Notes: generated by a model from the letters alone, not told the origin. 64,000 nucleotides of DNA from Phallus indusiatus (GCA_027605045.1 JAQFWX010000009.1:1178001-1242000), one strand, 5' to 3'; shown: positions 35,566 to 48,430, counted from the first letter of the stretch. Numbers and translations: made by a program.

Positions 35566-38500
35566 ATGTCGGGAACATTCGACCCGAATGAAACAGCAAC
35601 AAACGTCGATGCTCCCAACGACGGGGGCGAAAGCTCTGGAGCCGCTCAAAGAGGGCCTGATGACCAACATGAATGTCCCAAGTCTCCATGCACAAATGCG
35701 GTCCCGAATCTCTCAGACAAAGGAAAACAGCCTGCTGCCATGCCAGTCTCGACGATTCAACAGTCCGATGGAAGGATAGATAATTTGGTGGATCTTTTCC
35801 GCGAATTTCTTGGTAAGTTTTCTGCACCTTGGTATAGTATACATATATGAATTTTTTCTTGACCTATTCGTGCATTTTGAAGAGACCGTACCTAACAAAG
35901 TAGTTTCTGATTCTTCTCATCCTGACACACAACAAAACGCGGCAGGACGTAAAAGGTTTTTCGGACTAGCCAAAGGCTTTGCTTCAGAGACTAGCTGTGA
36001 GCATGTCAATTTAAATCCCTTTTACATAATTCAAGTAGGCTAACGTGATGCATAATAGCAAATAAGTATGATTACGAACAAAAATATCCACGAGATGAAC
36101 CCGGGAAGGAGACCGGGGAAAATGCTCGTATCTGGCTCACTTACCTCGACGAGGCTGAATCGTTTGATCGTGAGAGGGCAGAGAGGTGGAAAGACACAGT
36201 AGATGTACTTCTCGTCTTTGTACGCAGAAAATTTATCCGTCATCATATCGTAAAAGCTGACTTTGGTGAATTAGGCTGGTCTCTTTTCTGCTGTTATAAC
36301 AACGTTTATCTCACAGGCTTCACAAAGTCTGCAGAAAGATAACACCCAAGTTTCTGCATCCCTGCTATCTGAAGCAGTTCAATTGTTACGAGCCAATTTC
36401 ACTGGAGTACCGGCAAGCCAGGTACCCAGCTCAACACTCACACCTACATCGCCGTTTATACCGTCAACAAACACACTTTTGGTGAACGGCCTGTGGTTCG
36501 CAAGTTTGGCGATTACATTATCTACGGCATTATTCGCCGTCATCGCGAAACAGTGGCTCCATTATTACTTATCCTCTATTTCTGGATCGGTGAATGAAAG
36601 AGTTCGAGCTAGACAGTTGCGGTTCAATGGCTTCGAATCGTGGAAGGTTCCAGTGATCATTGATATCCTCCCCATCCTTCTTCACCTCGCTGTCGGCTTG
36701 TTTCTCGCGGGAAACATTATATTACTGTTTCCGCTGGACGTTCGTGTTGCTTGGACGATTCTTATTATCACCAGCATCACTTATATGTTATATTTTATCT
36801 CAGTCATGCTGCCTATTTGGTATGCGGAATGCCCGTATACATCTTCGTTAACGATTTACACCGGGTTTATCTTTCTTGTTCTTCAACAAGTTTACCGAAA
36901 TATCATCACGATCCCAAATGGGGGCTTTCAAGCTCTTTCGAGGAAAATACGTATTAAAGCTCGGCATACTATCGAGAGTCTTATTCATTACCTCCAGGGC
37001 ATCGTCCAACCTAAATTAATGTTCATTTCAAAGTTGGCTGTTGGGCGTCTCGTTCACTACCTTCGGGGCCTCGTCCAACATGGATTCGTGTTCATTTCAA
37101 AATTAGCTGGTCTGGTGCGCCATGGTTCTCAGAGACTCCGACACAACTTGCCAGAACTCACAAAGTGGAGAGAAGAGAACATAAAAAAAGTTGTCAAAAA
37201 CGCAGGATTCCTTGACGTCGATTCGGTCTGCTGGCTCCATGCGACTTCCTCGAACCAAAGTATTCATCGAATTATTGCACGGTCCGTAGCTGTGCATCCA
37301 TTCATCAGCAAAAGATTTGATAAGAATGTTCTTGTAAATCTTCGTCGTACTTTGGAAATCAATGAAACCAACGTCGTGGATTTGCGTTATGGCTTGTGTC
37401 TGGATCTCGCAGCTGGTGTTCCGCAAAGCTGGAAACTACTCCGGTCCATTCCTGATGTGTTACACAGTCAACTGGAGGAAGGAGAGTATCAGACCAATCT
37501 TCGGATTGAGTTCATCGGGCTTTACATCCATCAGAGGCCACAAATTCTCCGTGCTGCTGTCATGGCCGATCTTAGGCTACCACTGACCATGTGGTCTCAT
37601 CTCTTCGAAAGGACATCACCTGATACTACAGAGGCTATGCATACACTCACTTGTGCATCTCGAGGTGTATTCGATTGGAAATTCAACCCCACTCACCAAC
37701 CTATAAGTAATGCTGGGTTAGTACGGTTTAATAGTGAAGAACTGGGATGGTGGAAGTTTGAACGCCTCTTCCGTTACTTCAAACTGGGCAACCCCGACTA
37801 TTCGTCGGACGCCAAAACTTATGAAACACGCTATCTCCTCCTGATTACCATCTATCGTAACCTTACCTCTGATGATCCACTCATCACCGACAAAGCTCGG
37901 AGACAAAAAGCCTTGCAAAATGTGTTGATAGGCTTTACGTGGTGCGCTGAACCCTCGAAATTACTTTACGTATCGAAGAATGCCGAATACTGCTTCACGT
38001 TCTTCAAAGATATCATCTGCGTAGACTCATTCTGGTCCGAGTTCATGACGGATGACGCCAGAAAGAGTGCACAACAATGTTTGCGCAATATATTTTACTG
38101 TGTGAACACTCCACTAGATAACCACTTGACGTTTGCGGACGGTCACAACCTCTCTCTGATTTATAAATGGTTTTCACAAGATTTCGATCCAGACTTCTCA
38201 AGTTTCACACCCCCCTTATTTTGGCTGCTGCTTGTGCCCCGGAACCGCCATCATCTATCCAAAACCCTCTTGGATGATCCGGATGCAGTATCTCATATCT
38301 CAAAATGTCTTTATAACTTGGCGAATGTCAGATTTACCTACCCTAATACGAGTATATTTGAAGGCTCGATTAATCTTTTCAAGTCTGTAACTCCGAGGAA
38401 TCCCCTGTTCACCATTCTTTACGACCCCTCAGTGCTTGTGACACTATGGTTAGTCCTCGTATTTTGCAATTGGGATACGAAAGCGTATTTCCAAATTGTA

Positions 38501-38824
38501 AAATCGAAGATTAGCAAGAAGAAGCTGGACGAGCTATTTGACCTTATGAAAGGAATAGCGGAATCTGACGATCCGGCACCCTTAGCTCCCGAACTTCGGT
38601 CCCTTGGAGAACGCGTAAACCGTGCTCGTCCTGCATTAAAGACATCTGTGAGTGAATTTGGGGAACTTAAAGCTGAAAATGCGGGGTCAGACATGGTCAA
38701 TGATACGGAAGATCATGCTCATGCGACTGATGTACGTTGTTTCGCACATCTCAGATCCTTCAGAGTCCTTTTACTAAAACATTTATCTAGCTTAAAACCC
38801 CTCACTCCATATCCAATCGGATGA
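35566..38824 (+). CDS. DUF6535 membrane protein, copy C (intact)
   Basis: Exons 35566-35812, 35883-35996, 36059-36219, 36275-38824, giving 1023 residues with no interruption. Residues 1-120 are hydrophilic and variable. The core follows: YDYEQKYPRDEPGKE, LTYLDEAESFDREREW-like helix, LLVFAGLFSAVITTF, then LLVNGLWFASLAITLSTALF, VPVIIDILPILLHLAVGLFL and WTILIITSITYMLYFISVML, four likely membrane helices. Two tandem amphipathic repeats (LIHYLQGIVQPKLMFISKLA, LVHYLRGLVQHGFVFISKLA) precede a soluble region rich in WKLLR, ELGWWKFERLFRYFKLGNPD and FFKDIICVDSFWSEFMTDD. It should be an integral membrane protein with a large soluble C-terminal domain. Topology and role are not known. Nearly identical sequence to B over long stretches (for example the C-terminal 100 residues) suggests recent duplication or gene conversion. 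Confidence 0.88.
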
Positions 38825-39330
38825 AAAAAGTGTTCGCGTTTATTCGGCCAAAGACATCCGTAAAACCAACAGATCAAAGTACGAATGTATAGATCACTGC
38901 AAACACAAGTGCATAAAATGTGTCGTTGTGTAATATTGGTTTAGAGCATAGACTCATATCTTGTTGGAACGCCAGTCGTAACCAAACTATTCTTCCTTGT
39001 AGTATTGGCATCAAACATTAAGAACATAGATATACCATTGTCTGATGCGTACAATCAATCAAGAGTGAAAAAAAATGAAAATAATTGAGAACGACAAAGA
39101 ATTGTAAAACATATATTTGTCCCGATAATCGAATTCCGATGATCCAAGACGTGATCCATATTAAACTCAGGTCCTGGACTCGATGGACCATAACACTTGA
39201 ATCAACACTTTGGACGTTCACGCCCACAATAGAGGCTGTAAATTAGACATTGTCTTTCAAGGGTCTGACGTCTATCGATTGCGTCCTTCCAAGTTCCAAC
39301 GGGCTAGTAGTCGTGGTGGAGCTGCACTTT
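38825..39330 (+). repeat. shared 3' flank of DUF6535 copies, copy 2
   Basis: Same ordered phrases as 30946-31460 and 47308-47960 (GTGTTCGCGTTTATTCGGCC, TCCTGGACTCGATGGACC, CGTTCACGCCCACAATAGAG). No gene. Confidence 0.7.
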
Positions 39331-39599
39331 CGTGAGATTAGCTGTAATTTGTCCGATCACGATAAACGACGTCTACGTTTCCAAGTGTCCACCGACCATC
39401 AACCGTAAACGGGACGACCTGATCGATTGATTTGCTATATCGACCATAACAGACCCGTACATGACTCGAGTCGTCTAATAAATTATTCCTATTCGATCCA
39501 GGGGACGAAATGAGGAACTATCAATGATGACGGAAGATCGCCCAAGCTGCAAGGTCCAGATATTGATTGATATTAAGCAAAAACATGAAAAGATACTTA

Positions 39600-39890
39600 G
39601 ATCGACAACCTTACACTCCAGTCACGTTCTTCTCCTCGACAACGCGCTCAAAGAGCCCCACTGTGTTCGCATCAGCAGATAGTATCGCATCGACTTTTTA
39701 ACACCCAGCTGAACACAAGCTCGGGAAAAGTCGCTGATTCGTTGCGGAATACGATACCGCCAGCAATCCAAGCGCCACATTTAAAAATCATTAAAACGGA
39801 ACGTTGAATATAAGGTTTTTATAGCTATTCAGTGATAAACCGGCGACATTATATAAACTTCCCGTGCTATGTTTCTTGCATTGGCGTCTT
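39600..39890 (-). pseudogene. phospholipase B remnant (exon 2 and intron 1)
   Basis: The plus strand shows CACTCCAGTCACGTTCTTCT (reverse of KNATGV) and CAAAGAGCCCCACTGT (reverse of the AGLFES region), followed by the intron-1 equivalent with ATTAAAACGGAACGTTGAAT. The other copies are at 31740 and 48150. No open frame. Confidence 0.8.
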
Positions 39891-40064
39891 TGTTTCAAGA
39901 AAACTGAGATTTTGAGAGCAGGGAAAGGATGAGGGACGGTGCGTGCTGTTTCAATAGGGAAAGCTTCAAAAGCTTTTGATTATCCAAACGAGCCTCGAGA
40001 CTTACCAAAGTCCCACCTTTGAGCGCAAGGGCTAAGCGCTAATCGAACAGGGGTTTGAGACAAA

Positions 40065-40215
40065 AATCGAGTAACAAGCTGTTTTTTATTCCATTTGTGC
40101 CCACACGAAACATCCGAGAGTACTGCGCTGGAAGATGTGTAGGTCTATTGATTCTTCAAGTTGAAGCTCACCGGCAATTCCCGGGTGACGCCGACCTCTG
40201 TTCTGTTACCCCGTC
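40065..40215 (+). repeat. block P, copy 2
   Basis: TGTGCCCACACGAAACATCC, ACTGCGCTGGAAGATGTGTA and CACCGGCAATTCCCGGGTGA match 32590-32745 and 49060-49215, directly upstream of OSBP remnant 3. Confidence 0.65.
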
Positions 40216-40224
40216 TGCATCACG

Positions 40225-42958
40225 ACGTATATCCTGTCCCCTGTACAAGCACCACCATCTCCAGCCATTGTAAATCTTCTGTCTTCCCCTCGCACTTCCG
40301 ACGTGTCTGGCTTGTCCTTGTTACACGAAGCCGCACATAGGAAAGATGTCAAGCTTGTGGAACTTGCCGGCGCAGATGTCTTCGTCCTAAACCGCAAGGG
40401 CAGACCAGTTATCAATGCTGCAGGTAAAGACGGCCCTGTTAAGGCCTATTTACGACAATGTAAGTTGTGCCGAATTCACTGTTGCTTGCAAGCTTTTGTT
40501 TCCTTACGGTTCCTGCTAGTTGCCAATCAAAACCGAACCCTAACAGAAATATCGTCGGTAGAGCCGCTCACCTTGAAAGGTTACTTGAACAAGTACACCA
40601 ATATTGCGCGTGGATACAATATTCTATGGTTTGTCCTTAAAGATGACATATTACCATGTATGTTTACTTTCCGTATTACATTTTGACTCACTTCATTGAA
40701 AGATTATCGTTACCAAGACACGAAAAACGTAAACTGCCGTGGCTTCATTTCCATGGCATCTACTGTGCTCAAGTTTCACCAGAACGAACGATTCCGCCTC
40801 GAAGTACATTCGGGCCTTATTCGGAACCACATTCATCAATCTTCTTCAACCAGCCCTGCCGTCGGTTTCCCAGCCCTCACAAGTCGTATGTGAAAGGCAA
40901 ACCGCCAAGCTGAGGCTGCTCAATGGGCACAATCTATCAATGAGAATGTTGAATGGTACCAGAATTGTCCCAATCTCGTACCTATCTCGCTTTCCCTTGC
41001 CGTACGAGCCTATGCGGGCAAACAGTGCCTCAGATATGGTCAGCATAAAACTCGGAAAAGGTTGCATCTAAACACACACAATGGAAGTTGAGGGTCGAGC
41101 AGATGAAAGAGAAGAATACGCCGAGAATGCATACTTCGATGACGAAACAACGTCGTTGGCACAATCGTCGACTTCCAGCTCTGGAGTTCACCATCCGCAT
41201 AGCTGTTCAATCGGATTGCAAAGTAACACCGCGATCGCTCAGCTGGATATCACTGCACAGTCATTCAATGTCCGATTCGTCACCTCAGCAGAAAAGACGG
41301 ATTATACCCGCAGAATTTGCGCTCAAAGAACCACTCCTGCAAGATCAGCAGGCTACCAATGATTACGTTCAGATGATAAAGGAACGAGAACAATGGTTTC
41401 AAGGGAAGAACGGGATCGTGCGTCGATGCGGGAGGAGAGAGTTTGAGTAAAGAGGGCGCGATGCTAGAGGACGAGATCAGGAAGAGGGAACAGGCGAGGT
41501 CTGCGGCGAGACGAAGAAGCCTGTTAGTCAACAATGAAACTGGGCCCGTTACACTCCGTCAGAGTTTCCTGCATTATCTGATGTTGTACTTGCGATGTCA
41601 ACATCTCAACCATCCCTGGCTACATCCTCTACTTCTCCAACTTCGCTTCTAACACCTATTGCACCCGTTCCAAAGGCCTTAGCATCATCCCATTCGATTA
41701 TCATCACTTCAATGTTATCAGCTCAAACCGAATCCGGCATACTAGGTTCAGACGACGAAGGTGTATCAGATGAAGAAGGTGATTTTCTCGACGCTACCGA
41801 AAGTAACAACCTACCCGATCTCGTCATCAGCGCGACGCTCTCTGGACAACCTTCCCCTCCCACGACTATTCCTTTTGAGATACAAGCGTAAATTGGATAT
41901 TGAAATTTGCGACCACGCCTTCAGATCAAACGCGACGACCGGCTGAGCACAAGATTTTGAAGAACAGCATTGGGAAGGACTTAACGAAGACTACGTCACC
42001 TGTCTATTTTGATGAGCCAACGTGTATACTGCAGCGAATGGTAAGCTTCTTCAAACAAGATTTGGCTAGGCTTATGGCTGACGTCGCTCCATAAAGCTGA
42101 GGGTATGGGGTGTAAGTGGTCTTATTATCGGTTTAATAGCTAAACCATTTCAGTCCGATGCTTGTAAGTCTTTTCAATACGCTCACATTTAAGTTCTGTC
42201 AATAGTGAAACTTTAGATAGAAACTACCGATATTGTTTTGAACAAGTATCGCATCATTCACCTATCAGCGCATGTTGGGCGGAAGGTCGCTGATTGGAAG
42301 TATCATGGAGAGGTACGTGTGGCTGATCTCGTTGGCTTTGAGGTTTGTTTGATTGTTTATTTCTCCTCAGGTTGGCGCACAAAGAAAATTTATGGGCAAA
42401 TCATTCGAAATTAAGCCTACAGGTGTCGCACACGTCGACATTAAGTCAACGAAGACCCTACTGATGACCGACACGAACTTTATACATGGAAGAAAGTCCT
42501 TACATGTGTTTCCGGTTTCGTTCTTCTCGGTAACACTACGATTGATCCATATGGAGATACAGGGGTACGCGTTGGGATTTTTCATGTCACTACATATATT
42601 TATGATGATACTGCGTAGATTATTAATCATCGTACGAAAGACAAGTGTGTGTTGACGTTTAAACTGCGTGACTGGAGAGGCGATGATGCTTTCGAAATAC
42701 GTGGTCACGCCATGAATCGTTTTAACCAAGCTACATACGACATCGCGGGGCGATGGGATAGCCAACTTATAGCTTCGAAAGCTGGAACTGGTCAAGGTGC
42801 ATTACTACTCAACGTTGATATAGATGGAGGACAGTCACCGACTTCTGAAGCTGAATACGTACTTTTATGGAAGAACACCGAGAAGCCCAAAGCACCATTC
42901 AATCTAACACCATTCGCTATCACATTAAATGACTGTCCAGACACACTGAAGTCGTACC
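40225..42958 (+). pseudogene. OSBP remnant 3 (exons 5-12, most complete)
   Basis: Follows the intact gene from ATATCCTGTCCCCTGTACAA (exon 5) through the ankyrin piece LSLLHEAAHRKDVKLVELAG, the PH piece LKGYLNKYTNIARGYN, the serine-rich exon 7 and part of the lipid-transfer domain (DAFEIRGHAMNRFNQATYD, SPTSEAEYVLLWKNTEKPKA). Several frameshifts and a 3' join at 42958 to a phospholipase B shard remove the C-terminus. The FFAT core has become DFLDATE. Exon 9 is largely lost. Confidence 0.9.
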
Positions 42959-43105
42959 CCACCACGGAAGAATATCAACTGAATACAAGCTGTTCAATAG
43001 GGACATTATCATGATTTTCAGCCCCGTCATCTAATCTGAGGATTGAGGTGTCAGTATTCGCATAGGTTCCAGCCTGGGTTTTATTCCTTTAAATGGTTAT
43101 GGTGG
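42959..43105 (-). pseudogene. phospholipase B shard plus repeat-X edge
   Basis: ACCACGGAAGAATATC followed by CATTATCATGATTTTCAGCC matches 18914-18976. Then GCCCCGTCATCTAATCTGAG and GGGTTTTATTCCTTTAAA are the reverse complement of phospholipase B exon 7, as at 18976-19065. It is the same junction seen upstream of copy A, so the two units share a common origin. Confidence 0.78.
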
Positions 43106-43565
43106 TGTATGATCCAGACATTTTTGTCAGTAATCAATGAAGTGGTAGCTTGCGATCTAACGGTGCTATTACCCATCTTCGTTTCTTTTTAAAAGATATC
43201 ATTCGCATGTGGTCATTATATCTCGTTCGCCTCTCCCTACGCCTTTCAAATTGTTCCAGACTTGGAGTCGGGGCCTGATTGGGCTGCTGAATGTCGAATG
43301 ATCGTTGATGATGCAAAGGCAATTTGCGGGACCGTGGGGCTTCAACGTGTCCTGGCTATAGCTACAGAAAGCACAAACGAAAACAGGAATCTTACCAATG
43401 CTGTTACGTTCTATTCGTGAGTTCCGTGGCTTTGAATACCCGCCGCTCTTTTGTGGGCACAACGATACACTCGCTGAATATCGTGGCAGATTTGAGCGCC
43501 AAACTTTATGGCTATCAAAGAAGTCTTTTGGCTATGTATATTACATATAACTGGCTGACTTGATT
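43106..43565 (+). repeat. recurrent block Q, copy 3
   Basis: Best-preserved coding-like version: after acceptor GTTCCAG it reads LESGPDWAAECRMIVDDAKA, then ICGTVGLQRVLAIATEST and NENRNLTNAVTFYS before TGA or a GTGAGT donor. Distal part ERQTLWLSKKSFGYVYY-like as in copy 1. Family unknown. Confidence 0.6.
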
Positions 43566-43637
43566 GACTTAAATTCTTTAAATATTGTTATGGACACCTT
43601 CGCTGCAGTGTAATAAGCTGTGTTCAAACTGTGTTAA

Positions 43638-44108
43638 GAAGATGTAAGTAACTATATAATACAACTCAATTATCTTATATCTTCGCACGAAGCTTGGGTT
43701 TACTAGATAAAAACTTTTAAGTCGCTTGGCAGACGGTCCAAGCGATACAAGCCAAAATCAAAGCTGAGAAGAGAAGAGACCTTCTGCCGTGCTACATATG
43801 TCAAAGATTTCGGGCGCGGTATTGACAATTGGCAAATAATCGTTTATCTGCGAATAAGGTACAATAAGGCTCCGAAAGTCTTATTGGTCTCCGGACTTTC
43901 CTGTCATGTCATGCATTCAACGCTAATCATCTTCACGTAATTTTAGGTATTGAGTCCTGATTTTTACCCACGATCCAAAACCGAGATGGCGCTGCGTTAT
44001 TATAATCAACGTTTTGAATAAAACCGCCTTAAGCGCGTTTCACCGAACCTCCCTTGTCTCTTCACCTTCACACAACCTTATATCGTATGCAATCACCAGA
44101 GACTTACC
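43638..44108 (+). promoter_or_regulatory. shared 5' flank of DUF6535 copy D
   Basis: ACTATATAATACAACTCAAT, GCAGACGGTCCAAGCG, GAGAAGAGAAGAGACC, AAAACCGAGATGGCGCTG and other phrases shared with A and C. The last 80 bases (TATCGTATGCAATCACCAGA) match instead the flank of the exon-1 stub at 26720. Confidence 0.55.
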
Positions 44109-47100
44109 ATGTCGGAAACACTTAACTTGCACGAACAAACAAGACACGTCGAGGCTCGTAACGAAGATAGTGAATGTTCTGAAATATCCGAGGAAGGCCC
44201 TGATGACCAAAGTGAAATTCTCGAGTCTTCATCTATAAGTATGGCTCTGACTCCAGAAATAGAAAGCGAACGGCCTGCTACCGTGCCAACGATGGGCCAA
44301 CAGTCAGATGAAAGGATAGAGAATTTGGTGGATCTCTTTCGCGAATTTCTCGGTGAGTTTTCTGCACCCTGGTATAGTATATATGAAATTTTTTCCTGAA
44401 CTATTCGTGCATTTTGAAGAGACCGTACCTAACAAAGTAGTCTCTGATTCTCCTCATCCTGCCACGCAACGAAACACGGCAGGACGTAAAAGGTTTTTCG
44501 GACTAGCCAAAGGCTTTGCTTCAGAGAATGGCTGTGAGCATGTTAATTTAAATCCCGTTTACATAATTCAAGTGGGCTAATGTGATGCATAATAGCAAAT
44601 AATAAATATGATTACGAACAAAAATATCCACGAGATGAACCCGGGAAGGAGACCGGGGAAAATGCTCGTATCTGGCTCACTTACCTTGACGAAGCCGAAT
44701 CGTTTGATCGTGAGAGGGCAGAGAGGTGGAAAGACACAGTAGATGTACTTCTCGTCTTTGTACGCAGAACATTTATCCGTAATCGCATCATAAAAGCTGA
44801 CTTTGGTGAATTAGGCTGGTCTCTTTTCTGCCGTTATAACAACATTTATCTCACAGGCTTCACAAAGTCTGCAAAAAGATAACACCCAAGTTTCGGCATC
44901 CCTGCTATCTGAAGCAGTTCAATTGTTGCGAGCTAATTTCACTGGAGTACCGGCAAGCCAGGTACCCAGCTCAACACTCACACCTACATCGCCGTTTATA
45001 CCGTCAACAAACACACTTTTGGTGAACGGCCTGTGGTTCGCAAGTTTAGCGATTACATTATCTACGGCGCTATTCGCCGTCATTGCGAAGCAATGGCTCA
45101 ATTATTACTTATCTTCTATTCCTGGATCGATAAATGAAAGAGTTCGAGCGAGACAGTTGCGGCTCAATGGCTTCGAATCGTGGAAAGTTCCAGTGATCAT
45201 TGACATTCTCCCTATCCTACTCCACCTTGCTGTCGGCTTGTTTCTTACAGGGATCATTATATTACTGTTTCCACTGGATGTTCGTGTTGCCTGGACGATA
45301 CTCATCATCAGTAGCATCACTTATATGTTATATTTTGTTTCGGTGATGCTGCCTATTTGGTACGCGGAGTGCCCGTATACATCTTCGTTAACGATTTACA
45401 CCGGATTTATCTTTCTTGTTCTTCGACAAGTTTCCCGAAATATCATCACGATCCTAAACGGGGGCTTTAAAGCTCAGCATACCATCGGGAGTCTTACTCA
45501 TTACCTCCGGGGCATCGTCCAACCTCGATTAATGTTCATTTCAAAGTTAGCTGTTGTGCGACGTCTCATTCACTACCTTCGGGGCCTCGTCCAACATGGA
45601 TTCATGTTCATTGCAAAATTAGCTGGTCCGGTGCGCCATGGTTCTCAGAGACTCCGATCCAACTTGCCAAAACTCACAAAGTGGAGAGAAGAGAACATAA
45701 AAAAAGTTATCGAAAACGCAGCATTCCTTGATATCGATGCGGTCTGTTGGCTCCATGCGACTTCCTCGGACCGAAGTGTTCATCGAATTATTGCACGATC
45801 AGTAGCTGTGCATCCATTTATCAGCAAACAATTTGATACGGATGTACTCGTGGATCTCCGTCGTACTTTGGAAGTCAGTGAAACCAATGTCGTGGATTTG
45901 CGTTATGGCTTGTGTCTGGATGTCGCAGCTCGTAATTTAACATCCTGGAAACTACTCCGGACCATTCCCGATGTGTTACAAAGTCAGATGGAGGAAGGAG
46001 AGTACCAGACCTATCTTCGGTTTGAGCACATTGGGTTTTACATCGATAATGAGCCACAAACTCTCTTGAATGCCATCGTAGGCGATCTTAGTCTTCCACT
46101 GACCATGTGGTGTTTTCTCTTCGAAAGGACGTCATCGTCATTTGATGATACCGACGTTGTGACTATACTCACCCGTGGACCTTGGGGTGTATTCAATTGG
46201 AAATTCAACCCCACTCACCAACTTATACGTGACGCGGGGTTAGTACGATTTGATAGTGAAGAACTGGGATGGTGGAAGTTTGAACGCCTCTTCCGTTACT
46301 TCAAACTGGGCAACCCCGACTATTCATCGGAAGCCAAATCTTATGAAACACGCTATCTCCTTTTTATCACCATCTATCGTAACCTTACCTCCGATGATTT
46401 ACTCATCACCGACAAAGTTCAGAGACAGACCGCCTTGCAAAGTGTGTTTAGAAGCTTTACGTGGTGCTTCGCAACCGGAAGTTTACTTCACACATCGAAG
46501 AATGCTGAATACTGCTTCGCGTTCTTCAAAGATATCTTCTGCGTAGACTCATTCTGGTGCGAGTCTATGACGGATGAGGCCAGAAACGGTGCACAAATAT
46601 GTCTGCGCAATACATTTGACTGTGTGAACTCTCCACTAGATACCCACTTGACGTTTACGGATGGTCACAACCTCTCTCTCATTTATCAATGGTATTCACA
46701 AGATTTCGATCCAGGCTTCTCACGTCTCACACCCCCCTTGTTTGGGCTGCTGCTTCTGCCCCGGAACCGTCACCATCTATCCACAATCCTCTTGGATGAT
46801 CCGGATGCAGTATCTCATATCTCAAAATGTCTTTATAACTTGGCGAATCCTGAATTTCTCTATTATAATATGAACATATATGAAGGCTCAATGAATCTTT
46901 TCAAGTCTGTGAGCCCGAGGAATCCCCTGTTCACCATTCTTTACGACCCCTCAGTGCTGGCGACACTATGGTTACTCCTCATGTTTTCCAATTGGAATAT
47001 GAAAACGTATTTCCTGCTTGTAAAATCGAAGATTAGCAAGAAGAAGCTGGATGAGCTATTTGACATTATGAAAAGAATAGCGGAATCTGACGGCCCGGAA

Positions 47101-47307
47101 CACTTAGCTCTCGAATTTTGGTCCCTTGGAGAACTCGTAAACCGTGCTCGTCCTGCATTAAAGAGATCTGTGGGTGAATTTGAGCAACTTATAGCTGGAA
47201 ATTCGGGGTCAGACAAGGTCAATGATACTGAAGATCGTGCTCGTGTGACTGATGTACGTTGTTTCACACATCTCACATCCTTCTCAGAGTCCTTTTTACT
47301 AATTTAA
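44109..47307 (+). CDS. DUF6535 membrane protein, copy D (intact)
   Basis: Exons 44109-44352, 44420-44533, 44596-44759, 44815-47307; 1004 residues, uninterrupted. The same architecture as copy C: hydrophilic leader (MSETLNLHEQTRHVEARNED), the DUF6535 signature helix, four membrane segments, two short amphipathic repeats (LTHYLRGIVQPRLMFISKLA and LIHYLRGLVQHGFMFIAKLA) and the long soluble C-terminal region. It lacks the SRKI segment before the first repeat that A and C have, and ends differently (THLTSFSESFLLI) after a small insertion relative to B and C. It is the second intact member of the array. The role is unknown; the family is expanded in Agaricomycetes. Confidence 0.88.
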
Positions 47308-47960
47308 AGACATTTATCTAGCATCAAACCCCTCACTCCAATTGGACGAAAAAAGTGTTCGAGTTTATTCGGCCAAAGACATCTATAGAACCAACAGATC
47401 AAAGTATGGATGTATAGATCACTATAAACACAATTGCACCAGATGTGTCGTTGTATAATATTGATTTAGGGCATAGACTCATATCTTGTTGGAACGCTAA
47501 TGTAACCAAACTATTCTTCCTTGTATTTGCATGATTAGGAATATAGATATATACCATTTTCTGATGCGTACAATCGATCAAGAGTGAAAAAAAGGAAAAT
47601 AATTGAGAATAATTGAGAATAACATGGAAACGTAAAAAACCTATATTCGTCCCGATAATCGAATTCCGATGATCAATGATCCAAGACGTGATCCATAATC
47701 TCAGGTCCCGAAATCGATAGACCACAACACTTGAATCAACACTTTCGACTTTCACGCCCACAATAAAGTAAATTGAATATTGCCTTGCGAGGGTCTATCG
47801 ATCATGTCCTGCCAACAGGTAGCCGCTGATTGTCCCTCAACACCAGCTTAAAGAGGATAAAAGAAATTCCCGTGGTGATGTCGGGTTTGGGAGATACGTC
47901 CGAGAGAGCTGCACTTTGGTGAGATTAGTCGTAACGTGTCCGATGGACGATACCGGCCAT
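47308..47960 (+). repeat. shared 3' flank of DUF6535 copies, copy 3
   Basis: GTGTTCGAGTTTATTCGGCC, GATAATCGAATTCCGATGAT and ACTTTCACGCCCACAATAAA align with 30946 and 38825. No gene. Confidence 0.7.
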
Positions 47961-48149
47961 CAACTGTAAACGGGACGACCCGAGCTGGTATATCAGACCA
48001 TATCAGACCCGTACGGTTGCTCTAAAAAATTATTCCTGTTCGTTCAAAAAAGGAAATGAGGCGTTATGAACAATGACCAAAGATCGCCCAAGATGCAATG
48101 TCCGGATACGATTGATATTGAGCAAAAACATGAAAAGATACTTGGAGCG

Positions 48150-48430
48150 ACCACGTCACACTCCAATCATGTTCTTATCTTCGAAATTCTCGAAAAGTCC
48201 CACTGTATTCGCATCAGCAGATGGTAATCACATCGACTTCTATTACCTAGCTGAACACAAGCTCGGGAAAAGTCGCTGATTCGTTGCGGAATACGATACC
48301 GCTAGAAGCCCGAGCACCACCTATAAAATCATTAAAACGGAAGGTTGAATATAAGGTTTTTATAGTTATTACCTGATAAACCGGCGACATTATATAAACC
48401 TCTCGTACAACGTTTCTTGCCTTGGATGCA
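48150..48430 (-). pseudogene. phospholipase B remnant (exon 1 end, intron 1, exon 2)
   Basis: The reverse complement contains SMSNASKARNVVREVYI, the frameshifted equivalent of ASVSNAYDARNETAKRYGTGGLYN, then intron 1 and NESATFPELVFS (intact: NDSVTFPELAHN). The copies after B and C are in the same orientation and position. Confidence 0.8.

Noticed and set aside
22000..48000. Interpretation of the regular spacing as a CRISPR-like or centromeric satellite array
   Set aside because: Units are several kilobases long, gene-containing and unequal; no short identical repeats with unique spacers.
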